DNA from: PVC group bacterium
GTDB lineage: Bacteria > Verrucomicrobiota > Kiritimatiellia > CAIKKV01
Direction: 5' to 3'
Length of the DNA: 64,000 bases
Assembly: GCA_945898015.1 (NCBI GenBank)
Contig: CAMDGM010000016.1
Coordinates: 1-64,000, forward strand
The position numbers were made by a program, and so were the translations under genes. Below are positions 61,381-64,000 of the stretch, piece after piece; the stretch's first letter is position 1; each line of letters begins with the position of its first letter. The notes beneath the pieces were generated by a model. That model saw only the letters and a program-made list of their open reading frames with translations, had not been told where the DNA came from and did no database searches.

Positions 61381-61842
61381 CTAGCGGGAATACTTGCGAA
61401 TGATGACCCCGGCTTCCTGCAACAGGTCCCGGGTCTGGGCGCTGAACTGGTATTCCGTTTCAAAGACCACTTCCTGGATGCCCGAATTGATGATCATCTT
61501 GGCGCAGATCAGACAGGGGCTGAGCGTGGAATAAAGCACCGAGTCCCGCACCACAATGCCATGAAAAGCGGCCTGGGTGATGGCGTTCTCCTCGGCATGG
61601 CAGCAGACGCATTCGCCGAGATCGGCGCCCGAGGGCGCATCCCCCGCACAACGCTTGCACCCACCCTCAAAACAGTTCTTCACCCCGCGGGGCGTGCCGT
61701 TATACCCCGTGGAAATGATCCGGCGGTCCTTCACAAGCAAGGCGGCCACCTGCCGCCGGCGGCAGTTGCCCCGCCGCGCCACCACATGGGCGATGTCCAT
61801 GAAATAGGTATCCCAATCAGGTCTTTTGAAAACGGACTCCAC
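61381..61842 (-). CDS. dCMP/cytidine deaminase family protein
   Basis: A 153-residue zinc deaminase. The active site is CHAEENAI (zinc His and catalytic Glu) with PCLICAKMII (two zinc Cys). RRRQVAALLVKDRRIISTGYNGTPRG and the extra Cys/His set around CFEGGCKRC ... ECVCC are typical of dCMP deaminases, which make dUMP for thymidylate. I prefer the GTG at 61842, behind GGAGG (about 61849-61853), where the family alignment begins; an ATG at 61878 would add 12 residues. It overlaps ftsW by 26 bases. Confidence 0.88.
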   Translation of the reverse strand: MESVFKRPDWDTYFMDIAHVVARRGNCRRRQVAALLVKDRRIISTGYNGTPRGVKNCFEGGCKRCAGDAPSGADLGECVCCHAEENAITQAAFHGIVVRDSVLYSTLSPCLICAKMIINSGIQEVVFETEYQFSAQTRDLLQEAGVIIRKYSR

Positions 61843-63001
61843 GGGAAACCTCCGGTGCTTTTTCGAGGGCGTAGACATCCTTGTCCTTGATCGACCTCAT
61901 ATGCTCGTCCGCCGTTTCGATGTGGCGCGCCACGTTCAGCAGCACCCCCACCGCCACCATGGAACTGACCATGCTCGAGCCGCCCGCGCTCATGAACGGA
62001 AGCGCCAGCCCCTTGGTGGGCAGACACCCCGTCACCACGCCGATATTGATGAACGCCTCCAGGGACAGCAGCATGGTCATGCCAAACGCCAGCAGGCTGC
62101 CGAACCGGTCCGGCGCGCGGCGGGAAATACTGAACCCGAAAAGCATGAGCAGCACGAACAGGAACAGGACGCCCAGCGTGGCGATCAGCCCCCGCTCCTC
62201 GCCCAGGATGGCAAAAATAAAATCGTTATGCGCCTCGGGAAGGAAATAAAGCTTCTGCATGCTCTTCATGTAGCCCACCCCCCACACGCCCCCGAGCGCA
62301 AAGGAGGTCTCGGACTGGGTCAGCTGGTAGGCGGCATCCGGGTACGCGTCCCGGAACACGAACGACAGGAACCGCATCAGGCGGACGGGGTTGTGCATGA
62401 CCGCGAGCACGAAGAGCATCAGCCCCAACGTTCCGGAAGCCACAAGGTGCGACGTCCGCGTGCCGCCCAGGAACATGATGCCGGCGCCTACTCCGGCCAG
62501 CAAAAAGGTGGTTCCATAATCGGGTTCCAGAAAGATCAACCCCAACATGGCAGCCAGGGCAAAAAGCGGAACGGCCAACCCCTGCTTGATGTTGGTTGCA
62601 AACCGGCCCTTCAGCGTCATCCACGTGGACAGCATGATCACAATCGTCAGCTTGGCGAATTCGGAGGGCTGAATGCTCAAGGGCCCCACTTGAATCCAGC
62701 GGTGACTTCCCTTGATGCACTTCCCGATGTGGGGGGCGAACACCAGCATCAACAAAATCGCCGTACAGGCAATCAGGAAAAGGTTCAGCTTGACCTTGTG
62801 CAGCCAGTGATAATCGAAAAGCGCGGCGCCAATAGCCCCTAAAACGCCAAGAAACAGCCAGAAGAGCTGTTTCTTGACGTAGAAAAAGATATCCCCGGCC
62901 TCATCCATGCCCTTGACACTGCTGGCGCTGGCAAGCAACAGGAAGCCAATACCCAGCAAAAGAAGGACAATGATAACCAGGGCTTTCCCGGCATTTCGCA
63001 T
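61817..63001 (-). CDS. ftsW: FtsW/RodA/SpoVE-family peptidoglycan glycosyltransferase
   Basis: A 394-residue polytopic SEDS protein that polymerises lipid II with a class B PBP. Ten hydrophobic segments are visible. Conserved stretches: GSHRWIQVGPLSIQPSEFAK, FLEPDYGTTFLL (catalytic Asp), AYQLTQSETSFALGGVWGVG, FLPEAHNDFIFAILGEERG and GLALPFMSAGGSSMV. The QSE-ALG-G-G and PEAHNDFIFA forms favour FtsW over RodA. The C-terminal ~40 residues are a cytoplasmic tail. It follows a LysM protein gene by 6 bases. Confidence 0.92.
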   Translation of the reverse strand: MRNAGKALVIIVLLLLGIGFLLLASASSVKGMDEAGDIFFYVKKQLFWLFLGVLGAIGAALFDYHWLHKVKLNLFLIACTAILLMLVFAPHIGKCIKGSHRWIQVGPLSIQPSEFAKLTIVIMLSTWMTLKGRFATNIKQGLAVPLFALAAMLGLIFLEPDYGTTFLLAGVGAGIMFLGGTRTSHLVASGTLGLMLFVLAVMHNPVRLMRFLSFVFRDAYPDAAYQLTQSETSFALGGVWGVGYMKSMQKLYFLPEAHNDFIFAILGEERGLIATLGVLFLFVLLMLFGFSISRRAPDRFGSLLAFGMTMLLSLEAFINIGVVTGCLPTKGLALPFMSAGGSSMVSSMVAVGVLLNVARHIETADEHMRSIKDKDVYALEKAPEVSRGVRFQKT

Positions 63002-63007
63002 CGGGAA

Positions 63008-64000
63008 CTACTGGGCCGGCGGAATATTCAACGACTGTCCAGGCGCCACGGTCTCGCTCGTCATCCCATTGGCCCGCATGATGTCATTCACCGTCACCGT
63101 GTACAGCATCGCGATGTCCTTCAGGGTTTCACCGGGGGCCACCAAGTGCTTCTGCATCACTGTGTTTTTCAGCGCGGGCGCCAGAGCGGCCGGCCCCACC
63201 ACCGGCTTCGCGCCGGGAACCGTAGGCTTCACGCCAGGAGCGGCCGGAGCCATCGGGGCGATCGGGGCGATCGGACGCAACTCGCCGGCCGGCTCCAAGG
63301 GAGCCAACGGCGCTATCGGGGCCACGCCCGGGACAGAAGAGGTCGGGCCAAACGGAGTGATCGGAGCGGGCTCGAAAGCCCCTGCCGGAGCAACCGCCTC
63401 AACCGCCGCCCCAGGGACCACCAGTTTCTGCCCGATCTTCAACTTCTTAGGATCGGCGATCTGGTTGACCTTCAGGAGATCCGCCAGTTTCACGCCACAC
63501 TTTTTGGCAATTTTCTCGGGGAAATCGCCGTTCACCACCACATACTCGCCCGCCGCCACGACGGGGGTCGGCGTTCCGCCAAACACAGGAGCCAGGGCGT
63601 CAACCGGCTTCTCGACCGGTTTCGGCTTGATGTGGCGCTTGGGAGCCGGCGCATTCAGGTTCACATAGGCCGGAAGCTTGATCGTCTGGCCTTCGCGAAT
63701 CTTGGCAATATTCTTGATCGTCGGGTTAAGTTCTTTGATTTCATTAACCGTGACCTTGAACCGCTGGGCGATATACCCCACCGAATCACCGCTCTTGACC
63801 TTGTAGCTCTTGGTGGCCAGATCGGCGGACTTTTCAGCCTTGTCAATCTTCGCCGTCTTCTCGGCCTTCGCGGGCTTGTCAATCGGAGCGACTTCGCTAG
63901 CCTCTGTTTCGTCCGCCTTCACGAAAGGCTTGGGATGGGGCTTGGCCACCTTGTCGGGCATCACTTCCCTGACGGCAGGCCGCGGAAGCACCGCCGGCTT
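63008..64000 (-). CDS. LysM-repeat cell-wall-binding protein, partial (runs off right edge)
   Basis: The frame is open to the window end (at least 330 codons); the upstream start is outside. Three LysM repeats are visible: SYKVKSGDSVGYIAQRFKVT ... IKLP, GEYVVVNGDFPEKIAKKCGV ... LVVP, and KHLVAPGETLKDIAMLYTVT ... LNIP. Lys/Ala-rich and Pro/Ala/Val-rich linkers separate them. The N-terminal visible part is Lys/Glu-rich, without a signal peptide in view. LysM domains bind glycan strands of peptidoglycan; pairing with ftsW suggests a division or wall-growth role. Confidence 0.82.
   Translation of the reverse strand, partial: KPAVLPRPAVREVMPDKVAKPHPKPFVKADETEASEVAPIDKPAKAEKTAKIDKAEKSADLATKSYKVKSGDSVGYIAQRFKVTVNEIKELNPTIKNIAKIREGQTIKLPAYVNLNAPAPKRHIKPKPVEKPVDALAPVFGGTPTPVVAAGEYVVVNGDFPEKIAKKCGVKLADLLKVNQIADPKKLKIGQKLVVPGAAVEAVAPAGAFEPAPITPFGPTSSVPGVAPIAPLAPLEPAGELRPIAPIAPMAPAAPGVKPTVPGAKPVVGPAALAPALKNTVMQKHLVAPGETLKDIAMLYTVTVNDIMRANGMTSETVAPGQSLNIPPAQ

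Overview
The window comes from a GC-rich Gram-negative bacterium. I infer the PVC superphylum (Kiritimatiellota/Verrucomicrobiota-like), because it combines TonB-dependent receptors, a heptosyltransferase-like enzyme, secreted proteins with autotransporter-associated beta-strand repeats, and a CbiR-type cobamide-remodelling enzyme of the kind described in Akkermansia. Genes are tightly packed and many are joined by 4-base ATGA overlaps. The strands alternate at first; from about 41 kb to the right edge everything is on the minus strand. Two tRNAs are present. There is no rRNA, CRISPR array, insertion sequence or phage.

Layout. 0.5-12 kb holds accessory and housekeeping genes: birA behind its own BirA operator, a TonB-dependent receptor, a TIM-barrel glycosidase-like protein, a nucleotide-sugar epimerase-like protein, a DEDD exonuclease, UDP-glucose dehydrogenase, an FmdB zinc ribbon, a B12-binding radical SAM protein and an M42 aminopeptidase. 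12.3-25.2 kb (minus) is the most unusual region: two secreted proteins sharing a C-terminal module of about 160 residues, a giant secreted C25 (gingipain-fold) peptidase, then a PqqD-like recognition protein, a 57-residue peptide with a YxxPxV leader motif and its own promoter, an HPr-kinase-like protein and a peptide-type ABC exporter. The last six genes lie head-to-tail. I read them as a lasso-like RiPP front end with no cyclase or B2 protease, coupled to a secreted cysteine peptidase.

25.3-34.4 kb (minus) is a complete-looking cobamide uptake and remodelling operon: cobalamin riboswitch with a Shine-Dalgarno-hiding hairpin, then btuF-cobT-cobS-cbiR-cobU-btuB-tonB-btuC-btuD. It would capture cobamides, strip the lower ligand with CbiR, and rebuild the preferred form with CobU/CobT/CobS; only CobC is missing. 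Two B12-binding radical SAM proteins elsewhere in the window are possible consumers.

34.4-43.9 kb holds a vapBC pair, an alkaline-phosphatase-superfamily enzyme, a double GT2 glycosyltransferase coupled to a radical SAM protein, a sugar-isomerase-like protein, tRNA-Val, folE, tRNA-Thr, a cation diffusion facilitator, a GT9 glycosyltransferase and a small membrane protein. 43.9-57.5 kb is one long minus-strand operon: exbB-exbD-TPR protein-(TonB-like N terminus + VWA) protein-ABC ATPase-ABC permease-GldG-like-DUF4340-like-AsmA-like-miaB. It looks like an envelope energy-transduction and transport module. 57.5-64 kb carries argH, a secreted unknown, zinc-ribbon proteins, dCMP deaminase, ftsW and a LysM protein cut by the window end.
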